This document shows positions 17,404-27,056 of a stretch of 64,000 bases of DNA, piece by piece. The position numbers and the translations under genes were made by a program. The DNA lies in NCBI RefSeq assembly GCF_900637655.1, contig NZ_LR134384.1, forward strand, positions 2,170,001-2,234,000, given 5' to 3'. The DNA is from Segatella oris (GTDB lineage: Bacteria; Bacteroidota; Bacteroidia; Bacteroidales; Bacteroidaceae). The number at the start of each line of letters is the position of its first letter. Positions within the stretch are counted from its first letter, which is position 1. The notes under the pieces were generated by a model. The model worked only from the letters and a program-made list of their open reading frames with translations, was not told the DNA's origin and ran no database searches.

Positions 17404-18594
17404 TTATGGGCAAGGAACTTCCTTTATCCATTCTATTTTGCCTTCTCCGCCTTTTACAGCTGTATGCCCATGTCCCGTATAGTCTTTACAATTATCCGAC
17501 ATGTCATCCAGCTTCCAATAACCTTCCAACCCTTTACTGTCTACTTCAACAAAGCAGCGATGCAAGGGATTGCGTAGTTCTGCCGCAGTTAATGCCCTTG
17601 TCCAAAGACGTGCTTCGCTGACGGAACCTTTCAGGAAGAAACCGTCTTGCACGCCTGGTGCAGCACCAATATAGAAGTTTTCAGTGAATGAAACTTTCTT
17701 TTTATACTCGGCTTCTGCAAACAAGATACCATCAATATAGAGCAGCAGTTTGTTGTTGGAGAATACTCCTGCGACATGATACCACTCGTTCTTTGCCAAC
17801 GTGAAGCCCAACTTACCGGCATAAACACTCCATTGTTTAACACCGAACATAAATACCGGAACATTACCGGCTCCGCCCACACGGTCTGGAGTACCGTCAA
17901 CAAAGAGCCAAGCACTTTTCTCTATATTCTCACTTTCAGGGAAGCCGATGATGCCCATGAGGTTTCCACCATAGTATTTCGGGAATTCCCACATGCTCAC
18001 ACGTGCCTCAATGGTAAACGCATCAAGGTTTTGGAATTTGCTGACATCATTGTCTTTGAAATTCACTTTGAAATAGTTCTCACCGTTGAACTTAGGCACA
18101 TTCATCAATAGTGTCCTGTTGATAACAACGTAAAGCACATCACTTCCCGGCAGGACAGGATATCTCTTGGCATTGCTCACCAAGCGAATGGGCACAAGAT
18201 AGTTTACTCCTTTTTTCAAAGCTTCAATGTCTTTTACGACTAACTTAACCGCTTCTGAACGATAATTACCATTTACAATCTTGACATGAGTGTCGGAAAG
18301 CTCACAAACTCCATTAGGCAATGATTGGTAATCTTCACCATGAGCACTGTTATAACTTGCCACCAAAGCATTTTCAACGAGCAACTCTCCCTCTATATCA
18401 GACTTAGCTATCAATGCACTTGAAATCGTAATACCCAGTGCATCACCTGTCTTTTTAGCTGAAAAGTTCGTTGTCGGCGTATTCTCTGCCGCTGTTATAT
18501 AAATGGAGTCTACAGAAACATCTTCGTTACAAGCCGAGAACATTCCTATACTCAGAACCATTAACAGTATTATTGGATTAAATATGGTTTTCAT
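17404..18594 (-). CDS. DUF1735 + LamG surface lipoprotein of the PUL
   Basis: 396-aa lipoprotein. The signal peptide ends in lipobox FSAC (Cys22), followed by Asn-Glu-Asp, which resembles the Bacteroidota export signal for surface lipoproteins. Residues about 30-150 fit DUF1735, a beta-sandwich domain common in such loci. Residues about 160-390 are a LamG/concanavalin-like jelly roll (FTIEARVSMW, then NEWYHVAGVFSNNKLLLYID and EARLWTRALTAAEL). It likely binds glycan at the cell surface next to the SusC/D complex. I use the ATG at 18594; the frame to 18603 needs TTG. It is the last gene of the operon. Similar DUF1735-LamG proteins sit beside GH18 endoglycosidases in Bacteroides N-glycan loci. 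Confidence 0.85.
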   Translation of the reverse strand: MKTIFNPIILLMVLSIGMFSACNEDVSVDSIYITAAENTPTTNFSAKKTGDALGITISSALIAKSDIEGELLVENALVASYNSAHGEDYQSLPNGVCELSDTHVKIVNGNYRSEAVKLVVKDIEALKKGVNYLVPIRLVSNAKRYPVLPGSDVLYVVINRTLLMNVPKFNGENYFKVNFKDNDVSKFQNLDAFTIEARVSMWEFPKYYGGNLMGIIGFPESENIEKSAWLFVDGTPDRVGGAGNVPVFMFGVKQWSVYAGKLGFTLAKNEWYHVAGVFSNNKLLLYIDGILFAEAEYKKKVSFTENFYIGAAPGVQDGFFLKGSVSEARLWTRALTAAELRNPLHRCFVEVDSKGLEGYWKLDDMSDNCKDYTGHGHTAVKGGEGKIEWIKEVPCP

Positions 18595-18623
18595 TTCTAT
18601 CAAAGTAAAATATTAATAAGTCT

Positions 18624-19643
18624 TCATTTCTTTCCACTTCCGGCAGGATTCATGATCTGAATTGCCTGTCGTGCATAGAAGTAATTATTAGGTGGAACAG
18701 GTTTATTCAAATGATTTCCTTCGGCATAAGCAAATTGCAAAACATATGCCCCACAGCCAGCAGTTCCTTTATCTACGGCAAAATGTGCCATTCCCCATAA
18801 GCTGGGAATTTCTTCACCCTTATATTGATAGCTCACACCACCATGCCCAAAAGCGTTACCAACCTGACTGGTCCATTCACAGAATATCCTCTTTTCATTA
18901 GGAAAACCCTTGCCGTAGTCCTGTGATTTACCCTCCAATCTATAATTCAAGGAATACTCACTACCGGCATTATAAGCCTGACCGATAAAATAATCGAAGC
19001 GATCGGCATAATCTTTGTCAAGCCATTGACCGTCTACTACTAATAATTTATGTTTGCCATTGACCTGATATTCTTTATCACATTTAGGCCCCATGTACTT
19101 ACTCATTACATCAATAAATGTACGCATCATCTCTGTAGTGTAGGCATCTCCTCCAAACCAAGGTTCATAATCCAAGTCGAAGCCATCCAATCCCCAAGTA
19201 AAAATGGAATCAACTAAATTCTTAGCATACACTTTCATTGAATCCAGATTGTTCGTTCCCTCACCGGAAGTACTGAAATAGTGTTCAGGCCACATCGTAA
19301 GCAACACTTTTGTTCCCCGATGTTCCTGCAAGAACTTCACGTCGCTTCTGTTCTGTTCGTTGTTAACGTATCCCGTAAAGAAGGAAACAATGTCAAGACT
19401 ATCGGGAATACCTCTCAATCGCGTTTGCATTGATGACGTTGCCGGACTGTAATTCATCCATGCAAAGAATATCTTATGGTCTGAATTCTTATATTTTATC
19501 AAATCTGCTTCCTGCTGGGGTGTTAAGGAATGAAATTGGGTTTGAGGCAATGAAACAGGATCGGCCTCAGTCCAACTGCTGCAACCAACAACTATAACAG
19601 TGATTAATAAGCAGAGTGCTGTTATAAAACAATTTCTTTTCAT
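18624..19643 (-). CDS. GH18 endo-beta-N-acetylglucosaminidase-like lipoprotein
   Basis: Glycoside hydrolase family 18 enzyme of 339 aa. The catalytic DxxDxDxE motif is intact in LDGFDLDYEPW (the Glu is the acid/base). A beta-strand VLLTMWPEHYF precedes it, and YFIGQAYNAGSEY holds the usual aromatic end of the barrel. Lipobox VVGC (Cys21) anchors it to the outer membrane. In Bacteroides, GH18 enzymes of this lipoprotein type next to SusC/SusD and DUF1735 proteins release N-glycans from glycoproteins by cutting the chitobiose core, and that is the likely role. A chitinase role is the alternative. The ATG at 19643 gives a clean signal peptide and lies 19 bp after the SusD stop. Confidence 0.87.
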   Translation of the reverse strand: MKRNCFITALCLLITVIVVGCSSWTEADPVSLPQTQFHSLTPQQEADLIKYKNSDHKIFFAWMNYSPATSSMQTRLRGIPDSLDIVSFFTGYVNNEQNRSDVKFLQEHRGTKVLLTMWPEHYFSTSGEGTNNLDSMKVYAKNLVDSIFTWGLDGFDLDYEPWFGGDAYTTEMMRTFIDVMSKYMGPKCDKEYQVNGKHKLLVVDGQWLDKDYADRFDYFIGQAYNAGSEYSLNYRLEGKSQDYGKGFPNEKRIFCEWTSQVGNAFGHGGVSYQYKGEEIPSLWGMAHFAVDKGTAGCGAYVLQFAYAEGNHLNKPVPPNNYFYARQAIQIMNPAGSGKK

Positions 19644-19662
19644 CTCCGTATCTTTTATTGTA

Positions 19663-21306
19663 TTAATATTCATAAGGTTTATTCGTTCTCTTATCCCACC
19701 AGAGTTTTGTTCCTCCATTATCTGCTCCATTCAACTGTTGAAGTGCTTCTGGATACAGCTTGGGGTAATCTGATTTGATGTTGGTGGGATAAGGAAGTCT
19801 TGCAATTTGTTTTTGTGTATTGATATGACCTCCACTATAATTGATACTATTGGGAATTACTTGCGGACAGCCTGTCCGACGGAACTCACTCCATGCCTCT
19901 TGTCCGTCAGGATATAAAGCCAACCACTTTTGAGTGATAATCTTTTCAAGTAAAGCTTCTTCATCATCAGCAGCGTCTTCCCAACTGACAGATACCTGCC
20001 CTGCAGCATCATAGCTATATTCAGCATTCTTCACATCAACATAGGGTTCTGGCATTGATGTTCCTTGAATATACTCAGTAGCATCACCGGCTTTAGCATT
20101 ATTGGCTCCAATGGGTTGTGCAAACGCAGTGCGTATTCCATCCTCATAGAATGATTGAGCACTCTTTCCTCCTACATCCCATTTGCGAAGAGCAGCTTCG
20201 GCACATAAGAAGTAAACTTCAGCTGCAGTCATCAGCTGAATGGGAGTACTTGCCGATACATTCAATAAAGAAAACACCTTGTATTCATTACCCTCAAAAG
20301 CTATACCGTTTCTCACACCATTGTAATCGGTTCCTCCGGAAACTTCTGATGTCAAGAACCACAGTTTCATTCTGGGGTCTTTATAACCTTTCAAGTAAGA
20401 TTCCATCGTAGCACCCAATCGTGTATCATTATAGGTATGACTAATCATATAGAGCGGATTTACAGTAGAAGACCCATCCACTTGAATCAATGCATTATCT
20501 TCATTAGATGTAAAAACACCAGCCTTGATAGCCTCTTCGCCCTTTGACTTCGCTTTTTCGGGATTGGCATAAACTATACGAATAGCAAGACGTAACTTTA
20601 ATGAATTAGCAAACTTAATCCATTTATTAAAGTCACCTGCATATACTTTATCATAAGCAGCCAATGGCTTTGCCCCTGGATTTGCTTTTATATAATCATT
20701 CAAAATTGCAGTAGCTTCATCAAGTTCATTGAAAAAAATATCATAAATTTCATCCTGTGGTGTAAAGGGAACATCAGAAGCTGGTACAAAATTCTTATAA
20801 GGGATAGGCCCATACATATCTGTTATTCGATGCATTCCATAAACCTTCAATATCTGCCCGACAGCAAAAGATGCCGGACTTATATCTTTTTTCTTAAACA
20901 GATTATACCAAGGGTTCATGTAGTTTTGGTACGCCACTGTATAAGCAGTCTTACACCAATCAGGGGTCATGTTGTAAGTAGTGTTGTTACGTCCATTGTT
21001 TTCAAACATGTTTGAAGCACCTTGATGCCCTGAATAAATATCTCCCGCAAGGCTATACATCTTTTGGTAATTGTTTACATCCACGTTCTGATCCTTGACA
21101 ATACAAGGAAACATCTGATACTGCATTTGTGTAATCAACGAACCAAGTCCCAGATTATCATATCCTAATTCTTCTTGTGTAGCAGCATTGGGATCCGTAT
21201 TTGTGTCAAAAAAGCTATCTGTACAAGAAGTAATCAACAAGAGAGCAAGCAACAAAAGAATGCCCTTCATCTTGAAACAATTATTTTTAATTGAACTTTT
21301 CATCAT
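19663..21306 (-). CDS. SusD/RagB-family glycan-binding lipoprotein
   Basis: 547 aa, outer-membrane lipoprotein that caps the SusC channel and captures glycan. Lipobox ITSC is followed by TDSFFDTNTDPNAAT, the N-terminal pattern of the SusD-like group. TPR-like helices follow (DVPFTPQDEIYDIFFNELDEA, then FANSLKLRLAIRIVYANPEKA). The C-terminal region includes ITQKWLALYPDGQEAWSEFRR and TGCPQVIP, typical of SusD proteins. The frame opens with ATGATG (21306/21303). An internal ATG at 21270 would give a shorter signal peptide. It lies 15 bp after susC and 19 bp before the GH18 gene, in one operon. Confidence 0.93.
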   Translation of the reverse strand: MMKSSIKNNCFKMKGILLLLALLLITSCTDSFFDTNTDPNAATQEELGYDNLGLGSLITQMQYQMFPCIVKDQNVDVNNYQKMYSLAGDIYSGHQGASNMFENNGRNNTTYNMTPDWCKTAYTVAYQNYMNPWYNLFKKKDISPASFAVGQILKVYGMHRITDMYGPIPYKNFVPASDVPFTPQDEIYDIFFNELDEATAILNDYIKANPGAKPLAAYDKVYAGDFNKWIKFANSLKLRLAIRIVYANPEKAKSKGEEAIKAGVFTSNEDNALIQVDGSSTVNPLYMISHTYNDTRLGATMESYLKGYKDPRMKLWFLTSEVSGGTDYNGVRNGIAFEGNEYKVFSLLNVSASTPIQLMTAAEVYFLCAEAALRKWDVGGKSAQSFYEDGIRTAFAQPIGANNAKAGDATEYIQGTSMPEPYVDVKNAEYSYDAAGQVSVSWEDAADDEEALLEKIITQKWLALYPDGQEAWSEFRRTGCPQVIPNSINYSGGHINTQKQIARLPYPTNIKSDYPKLYPEALQQLNGADNGGTKLWWDKRTNKPYEY

Positions 21307-21321
21307 ATAATTTTTAAAAGG

Positions 21322-24300
21322 TTATAATGAAAATCTTACATTAAATCCAAAGCTTCTGAGACTTGGCATCAAGAAATAATCAATACCTTGATAATAAGTT
21401 CCAACAGAAGATGTCAGCTGTGGATCGAAAGGAGCTTTGTTATAAATCATCCACAAATTACGTGCTGTTATTGATAATGTAAAATCCTTAATGATATTAT
21501 AGAACAGAGGTTTATCAAATTTATAGGATAAAGAGGCTTCTCTTAAACGAATATTCGTGGCACTATAAACATAGTTTGAAAGAACGCCGGAGCCACCTCC
21601 TACCTGCTTATAATAGGTTTCAGCATCCATTAACACTCCGTTTACATCTACTCCCCCGCGGTCTCTTGCTTTTGCACTCTGTTTAGATGCGCCAAAAGAA
21701 TCAAGGATTGCCTGTGTTGAAGAAACAACCTTACCTCCTATTCGAGCATCGAAAAGAAATGAAAGCGTAAAGCGTTTATACTTTAATGTATTATTAAAAC
21801 CCATACAGAAATCAGGATTGGTATTTCCTGCATGAATTAAATTCTCATTGTCCGTCAACATCTGTTGTGTATTAGGATTAACATAAGTATAACCATTTCC
21901 ATCTTTCATGAACGAATTTACATAAATGTCTCCTATAGAACCGCCCTCATTGATATAATTACGGAAAGAAGAAAGACCACCCATATCAAAATGATTGATG
22001 TTCATAAGCTTTCCTGTAAGTGGGTTAGGGATATTACGTACCAGTTCAACAATTTTGTTCTTATTGTAAGTAAAAGTAAGCATCGGAGAATAATTGAATT
22101 CACCAAAGGAGAGATCAGCATCCAAAGAGGCCTCTATTCCATAATTGTTTACTTTTCCTGCATTCACGTAAAAATATCTATATCCACTATTCTCGGGTGC
22201 TCTGAATTTAAAGAGTTGATCGTAAGTATTGGCATTATAATAAGTAATGTCAAAGCCTATCTTATTGTTGAGGAAACGTGAATTCAATCCTATTTCAAAC
22301 GATTTTGTTTTTTCAAACTTTAAGTTGTTAATAGGTAAATCAGGATTAATATTTACTCCCCCACCCGGACTAATTGGATAAGAAGGTATTGTGATACCCG
22401 CTAAATACAAAGGAACATTACCAACAGTAGCATATGAGAGACGAAGCTTAGAGAAAGTAAGAATACTCTTAGGAACTTTCACGAATTCTGTGATAATGAA
22501 TGAGAGTCCTACAGAAGGATAAAAGAAACTTTTACTTTGGGTGTTTGCTAAAAGAGAAGTCCACTCATTACGTCCCGTAAAATCCAAAAAGATCTTCCTA
22601 CGCCAATCCACAGAAACACTGGTAAACAGAGCCTGGGACTTCATCGCTTTTCCCTCCTGGTATTGAGGTTCGGGTGTCAAGTTGTTAAGACTAAACTTAT
22701 TGGGGACTGTAGCCAGAGGTGCACCGAATTCTAATTTATTGGAATTTGCCGTATAGTTGAAACTCATATTCTTAAAACTTCCACCGGCATTCACGACAAA
22801 GCCCCAGTCTGAAACATTCTTTTGAAAACTTGCAATGATATCACCATAATCTTGCACGCTTTTGTCTGTTGCCAAAAGATAAGAGCCTTTAGTTGAACCC
22901 GAAGTCAACAAAGGTAAAGTAGAAGCATAGTTTTTGATTTCATTTATTTTTGTATTCCGGTCTGTTCTGAAACGGGCAGTAATATTCAACCATTTAGTGA
23001 AAGTATATTTCAGGCTTCCTCCCAGAATAATCCGTTCATCATGGTTGACATTAAAGTTTCTATTGGTAATCCAATAGGGGTTTTGCAAGCTTCTCTTCTG
23101 ATCGCCATAAGGCCAGAACTGAGTAGCAAATCCTCTATTGGGATTATAGCGTTCATATGATTTATACTTATTAAAATTATCACCACGTGGAAATAGATAA
23201 AGAGGAACTATAGGGTTATAATATTCTCCTTGTGACAACATATTCTGAGCCTTTTTGTCTACATACATAAACATTGCACCCAAAGTAAGTTTGTCTGTAA
23301 TATTATATTGTCCGTTATATGAGACATTATAACGATCCATTTTATTATTATGAATAATACCACGAGCGTTATAAGCTGCCAAAGAAATATAACTCTTGTT
23401 CTTCTGATTACCAAATTGTAGTCCTAAACTATTAGAATAACTCGTTCCCGTATTGAAGAAATCTGATACATTATATTTTGCCGGATCTTTCAATTTAGGC
23501 CCCCAACTGGCAAACTCTCCTGTACGACTACCATATGTATTTTGTAATTCAGGCAAAACAAAAGGATGATAGAAATCAGAATAATGAGAGAAGGAGATAC
23601 GGGGCTTTCCATCTTTCATGCCTCCCTGTTTAGAAGTCAGCATAACAACTCCATTGGCTGCCTGACCTCCATATAATGCTGCAGCGGAAGGGCCGGTCAA
23701 TACTGTAACCTCAGCAATATCTTCCATATTGATACTCGAAATACCATCACCTTCATCAACACCACCATATCGTCCATTCGAGCTTGATGCACGTTTCGGG
23801 AACAAATCGGGCAGAGGAATACCATCAAGTACATACAAGGCATTATTGTTTCCATCTGGATTAACAGACTTATCACCACGCATCACAACCTTGGTAGAGC
23901 CTCCTATGCCTGAAGCTCCTTGACTAACAGTAACACCGGCAATCTTTCCAGACAGCGCATTGGGAACACTCGCCTCTTTCACTGCAAGCAATTGACTGGC
24001 TTTCAACTTCTGCACATTATAGCTCAAAGCCTTATCCGAACGCTTGATACCTAAAGCTGTGACAACCACTTCATTCAGATTTCTGCCTTTCTCTCTCATT
24101 TTCACATCAATGGTGCTATGATTATTTGCCGTAACCGTATGATTGGAATAGCCGACATACGTGAATTCCAAAACTGATTTCTCACTGACTCCGGCAATTG
24201 AATAACATCCATTAATATCTGTAATTACGGCATTCCCCGTAGCTTTATCACGAATACTGACACCAATAAGAGGCTCACCTTGCTCATCAATGACCTTTCC

Positions 24301-24672
24301 CGATATCGTACGTGGCCCTTTCTGTGGATGCTCCTCTTTCACTTTTTCCTGTTTCACCTTATTATAAGTAAGATAAATCACATTACCAGAGATACGATAA
24401 CTCAATCCTGTATCTCTGAAAAGCTTGTCGAGCAGCGTATTGATAGAGACGTCTTTCACATTGGCTGCATTGACCATGACCTCTTTCAATGCGTCATTGT
24501 AAAAGAAACGATAGCTCGATTGAGAGGTTATCTTTTCTAAAACAACTTCCAATTTCGCACGACCCGAACTTAAATTCAACTGTGCATATCCCCCTTGAAA
24601 GAAGAAGCAAAGGAAACATGTAAGCAGAATTACCCTACAACAAACAGGAATTCTTTCATTCTTTTTTTTCAT
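21322..24672 (-). CDS. SusC/RagA TonB-dependent receptor with STN domain
   Basis: 1116-aa outer-membrane transporter. Order: signal peptide (about 1-30), STN domain (about 35-95, LEVVLEKITSQSSYRFFYND and ISGNVIYLTY), carboxypeptidase-like domain (about 118-200, SGKVIDEQGEPLIGVSIRD), plug (LSGKIAGVTVSQGASGIGG, YVLDGIPLPD), then the barrel, ending in ...GFNVRFSL with a terminal aromatic pattern. The STN domain is what contacts a FecR-type anti-sigma factor in the inner membrane. The adjacent fecR and ECF sigma genes therefore give a full trans-envelope switch: substrate binding at SusC should turn on the operon. The upstream 160 bp has no clear housekeeping promoter, in keeping with ECF control. 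Confidence 0.96.
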   Translation of the reverse strand: MKKKNERIPVCCRVILLTCFLCFFFQGGYAQLNLSSGRAKLEVVLEKITSQSSYRFFYNDALKEVMVNAANVKDVSINTLLDKLFRDTGLSYRISGNVIYLTYNKVKQEKVKEEHPQKGPRTISGKVIDEQGEPLIGVSIRDKATGNAVITDINGCYSIAGVSEKSVLEFTYVGYSNHTVTANNHSTIDVKMREKGRNLNEVVVTALGIKRSDKALSYNVQKLKASQLLAVKEASVPNALSGKIAGVTVSQGASGIGGSTKVVMRGDKSVNPDGNNNALYVLDGIPLPDLFPKRASSSNGRYGGVDEGDGISSINMEDIAEVTVLTGPSAAALYGGQAANGVVMLTSKQGGMKDGKPRISFSHYSDFYHPFVLPELQNTYGSRTGEFASWGPKLKDPAKYNVSDFFNTGTSYSNSLGLQFGNQKNKSYISLAAYNARGIIHNNKMDRYNVSYNGQYNITDKLTLGAMFMYVDKKAQNMLSQGEYYNPIVPLYLFPRGDNFNKYKSYERYNPNRGFATQFWPYGDQKRSLQNPYWITNRNFNVNHDERIILGGSLKYTFTKWLNITARFRTDRNTKINEIKNYASTLPLLTSGSTKGSYLLATDKSVQDYGDIIASFQKNVSDWGFVVNAGGSFKNMSFNYTANSNKLEFGAPLATVPNKFSLNNLTPEPQYQEGKAMKSQALFTSVSVDWRRKIFLDFTGRNEWTSLLANTQSKSFFYPSVGLSFIITEFVKVPKSILTFSKLRLSYATVGNVPLYLAGITIPSYPISPGGGVNINPDLPINNLKFEKTKSFEIGLNSRFLNNKIGFDITYYNANTYDQLFKFRAPENSGYRYFYVNAGKVNNYGIEASLDADLSFGEFNYSPMLTFTYNKNKIVELVRNIPNPLTGKLMNINHFDMGGLSSFRNYINEGGSIGDIYVNSFMKDGNGYTYVNPNTQQMLTDNENLIHAGNTNPDFCMGFNNTLKYKRFTLSFLFDARIGGKVVSSTQAILDSFGASKQSAKARDRGGVDVNGVLMDAETYYKQVGGGSGVLSNYVYSATNIRLREASLSYKFDKPLFYNIIKDFTLSITARNLWMIYNKAPFDPQLTSSVGTYYQGIDYFLMPSLRSFGFNVRFSL

Positions 24673-24834
24673 GTTAGATTTAGTAAAAATTAGACATTGA
24701 CCCCACCCTAAGGGCAGAATGTTCTTAGTTATTATTCATATAGACAACAATTAAGGTTATAAGACTACGTATCCTTTTATAGCTTTTTCTTCAAATATAG
24801 CTGAAAAACAGAATGCAACGAAGCAAACCACCTG

Positions 24835-25812
24835 TCATCGTGCGTAGAGTTCCACCTTTCCTTTCTTTATTTTATAACTGAAAGGAATAGAATAAGCAAG
24901 ATCTCTCAACATCGAATCTATTGTCTCCGTATGCCTGATTGCCCCCGAATAAGTGGAATTATCTTTCAGAGTAGGATGAATTTGCACTTTCGTTTGATAG
25001 AGTTGTTCTATGATTGTTGCAATCTCATGAATATGAATATTACGGAAAGGAATCAAATGACTGTGCCAAACCGTCTCCAAAGGAATAGGAGTTTCCTCTA
25101 CTTCCATACTGTTCGTTGATGTATTGAACACGACTTTTTGTTTCGGTCGAAGGGTTATGCTGCCTTCATCATGATTACCCTCTACCCTCACTTTTCCCTC
25201 AATGAGAGTCACCTCTTCAGTATGGTGTTTCCTGTCATCCGTGTTGAAATTAAATACCGTTCCAAGCACTTTTGTAGTAAGATGAGTGCTTTTCACAACA
25301 AACGGGTGGACAGTATCTTTAGCAACTACAAAATAACCTTCTCCTTTCAAGACCACTTTCCGCTGATTATCACCAAATATCTTGGGGTAAGTCAAAGTCG
25401 TGTTTTCATTCAACCACACTTTACTTCCATCTGGAAGAACAACTTGTTTCACCTCTTTTGCAACCGTTCTCACCTCTATCTGCCCAACAGTTATGCGAGA
25501 AAAATAAACAGCTGTCACAGAAAGGAATATCAACAAGGCAGCTGCTGCATAATAAAGAAAGCGCTTTTGACAGAAGAAAGTACGCTTTCTCTCCTCATGA
25601 ATTCTGCGAAAGACATTCATCTCTACCTTTTGCTGCACCTGCTTAGCGGTAAAGCGTGAAGCCTTTCCTGTCTTATAAGCATCAACCTGATCGAACAACC
25701 AGAGTGCATGCTCTTCACTTGAATTTATCCACTCATATAACTGTTCGATTTCTTTTTGTGAACAACGACCAAGTATATAGTTCTTTATAATTCTGTCATT
25801 TATCTCTTTCAT
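24835..25812 (-). CDS. FecR-family anti-sigma factor
   Basis: 325 aa. Short cytoplasmic N-terminal part that binds the sigma factor (about 1-80), one membrane helix (FLYYAAAALLIFLSVTAVYF, near 84-103), then a periplasmic FecR domain (KQVVLPDGSKVWLNENTTL, YPKIFGDNQRKVVLKGEGYF, TTKVLGTVFNF) and a C-terminal DUF4974-type domain that ends near IKKGKVELYAR. It transmits the SusC signal to the ECF sigma factor encoded 48 bp upstream. The ATG at 25812 (MKEIND) is chosen over a GTG one codon earlier. Confidence 0.94.
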   Translation of the reverse strand: MKEINDRIIKNYILGRCSQKEIEQLYEWINSSEEHALWLFDQVDAYKTGKASRFTAKQVQQKVEMNVFRRIHEERKRTFFCQKRFLYYAAAALLIFLSVTAVYFSRITVGQIEVRTVAKEVKQVVLPDGSKVWLNENTTLTYPKIFGDNQRKVVLKGEGYFVVAKDTVHPFVVKSTHLTTKVLGTVFNFNTDDRKHHTEEVTLIEGKVRVEGNHDEGSITLRPKQKVVFNTSTNSMEVEETPIPLETVWHSHLIPFRNIHIHEIATIIEQLYQTKVQIHPTLKDNSTYSGAIRHTETIDSMLRDLAYSIPFSYKIKKGKVELYAR

Positions 25813-25860
25813 CACGTTTTACACCTTTTATATATAATACAATTCAAACCGCAAAAAGAC

Positions 25861-26406
25861 TTACTTGAAACAAAAGAATAACAAAAAGGAGGTCAGATAA
25901 CCAAGTCGCACACGCAGGTATTTAAGAGCTTTGTAAATCTGAACTTCAACCGTGCGAACAGATATATTCATCATCTCTGCAATTTCTTTATTACTGATAC
26001 CATGCACATAACCCATGATGAAAATCTGCCTTCTCTTGTCTGGCAATTCCTCAATTGCCTCTTCTATCTGGCGTCCCAGCTCCATGTTTTCAACATATTT
26101 TGCCGTCGTATTATGAGCCGGATTATAGTATTCCAATCTCTTCTTCTCAATACACAAGTATTCCTTTGAATACTTATGGATGACACTTCGATGCTTAAGC
26201 ACATTCAATGCGCGTGTATAAACAGCACGAAAAAGAAAGGCATGGATATGCTTTTCCTCGGTAATCTGCTCTCGTCTGCGCCACAATTCAACAAAAACAT
26301 CCTGCACTACGTCTTCAACATCATCATCATGCAGGATCTTGGCAGCATAGAGTGCCACGGCAGGATATTGTAGTCTGAAGACTATTCGGAATTCATTAAG
26401 TGTCAT
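25861..26406 (-). CDS. ECF RNA polymerase sigma factor of the PUL
   Basis: 181 aa, Bacteroidota-type ECF sigma. Region 2 includes ILHDDDVEDVVQDVFVELWRR (about 23-43) and HAFLFRAVYTRALNVLKHR. Region 4 is ELPDKRRQIFIMGYVHGISN with KEIAEMMNISVRTVEVQIYKA, the helix-turn-helix. The tail is unusually hydrophobic and ends in phenylalanines (TSFLLFFCFK). It pairs with the FecR gene just downstream and probably drives the susC operon. A -7 box (TATTTTTG, minus strand, 26446-26453) lies 40 bp upstream without a good -33 partner. Confidence 0.94.
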   Translation of the reverse strand: MTLNEFRIVFRLQYPAVALYAAKILHDDDVEDVVQDVFVELWRRREQITEEKHIHAFLFRAVYTRALNVLKHRSVIHKYSKEYLCIEKKRLEYYNPAHNTTAKYVENMELGRQIEEAIEELPDKRRQIFIMGYVHGISNKEIAEMMNISVRTVEVQIYKALKYLRVRLGYLTSFLLFFCFK

Positions 26407-26671
26407 ATCAGCATAGATTTATTCACATTATTTTGTTCATTGCCACAAAAATACAATTATTTTTTCAATTTATATGACATTTCTGAATAAGAATATCACT
26501 AAAAACAGCTGCCTGACTTGCAGGAACTCTCTACATAGCGCTCATAGAGAGAGAATGATAAACTATAAAGGAGGCAAAGCATAAATGTAAATTTTATATC
26601 ACAAAAAAGTATACCTCAGAAAGTAGGCAAATAGAAAATGAAAAACAGAAAAAATGGAATTTACAGACAAA

Positions 26672-26825
26672 ATCAAGGAGATTTTCCCACCATCTCAGTT
26701 GAATAACCGCATAACATGACCTACTTCAGCGCACAGAATGAGGCAGATGGCATGACAAAACAATAGAAACAAGCGTCTGTAAAAGCACAAAACACGCACT
26801 TACTGATGCACAAAACACGCTGCAA
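26672..26825 (+). repeat. 22-bp phased repeat array D (7 units)
   Basis: Units start at 26672 and then every 22 bp to 26804. The first unit (ATCAAGGAGATTTTCCC after TTTACAGACAAA) matches the first unit of array C. ATGACCTACTTCAGCG (26716) and ATGAGGCAGATGGCA (26738) match C units 3 and 4, and AAAGCACAAAACACGC (26782) matches C unit 9. GCACAAAACACGC repeats at 26785 and 26807, 22 bp apart. The rest of the 650-bp gap between the sigma gene and the BadF-type kinase gene has no gene I can support. Confidence 0.85.
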
Positions 26826-26898
26826 AAGAAAAGAAATTACACGATTTTGTTTATTAAATCATGCAACCAACTCATTGACAACAACTTACGGAACAAGC

Positions 26899-26947
26899 CG
26901 CAAAACTCGCGAATTTGAAGCAAACCACAAGGTCGATTGGCTACACG
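26899..26947 (+). repeat. 49-bp CTCGCG element, degenerate copy 3
   Basis: CAAAACTCGCGAATTT at the left is close to copy 1. The right end (TACACG) is only partly conserved, but CTCGCG (26906-26911) and CGCGAG (26946-26951) form an inverted repeat over the same distance. Same side of the array and same orientation as copy 1. Confidence 0.45.
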
Positions 26948-27056
26948 CGAGATATAAAGCGCCTTTTGTAAGATTAATTCAGAATTAATAAATAGAGGTA
27001 AATACCATTGCCCGGCAACAGAAAATCGCTAATTTCAAGCTGCAAAACCCCAATAT

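Noticed and set aside
27029..27050. Single 22-bp unit downstream of the BadF-type kinase gene
   Set aside because: TTTCAAGCTGCAAAAC resembles a unit of array B, but one isolated copy cannot be told from chance.
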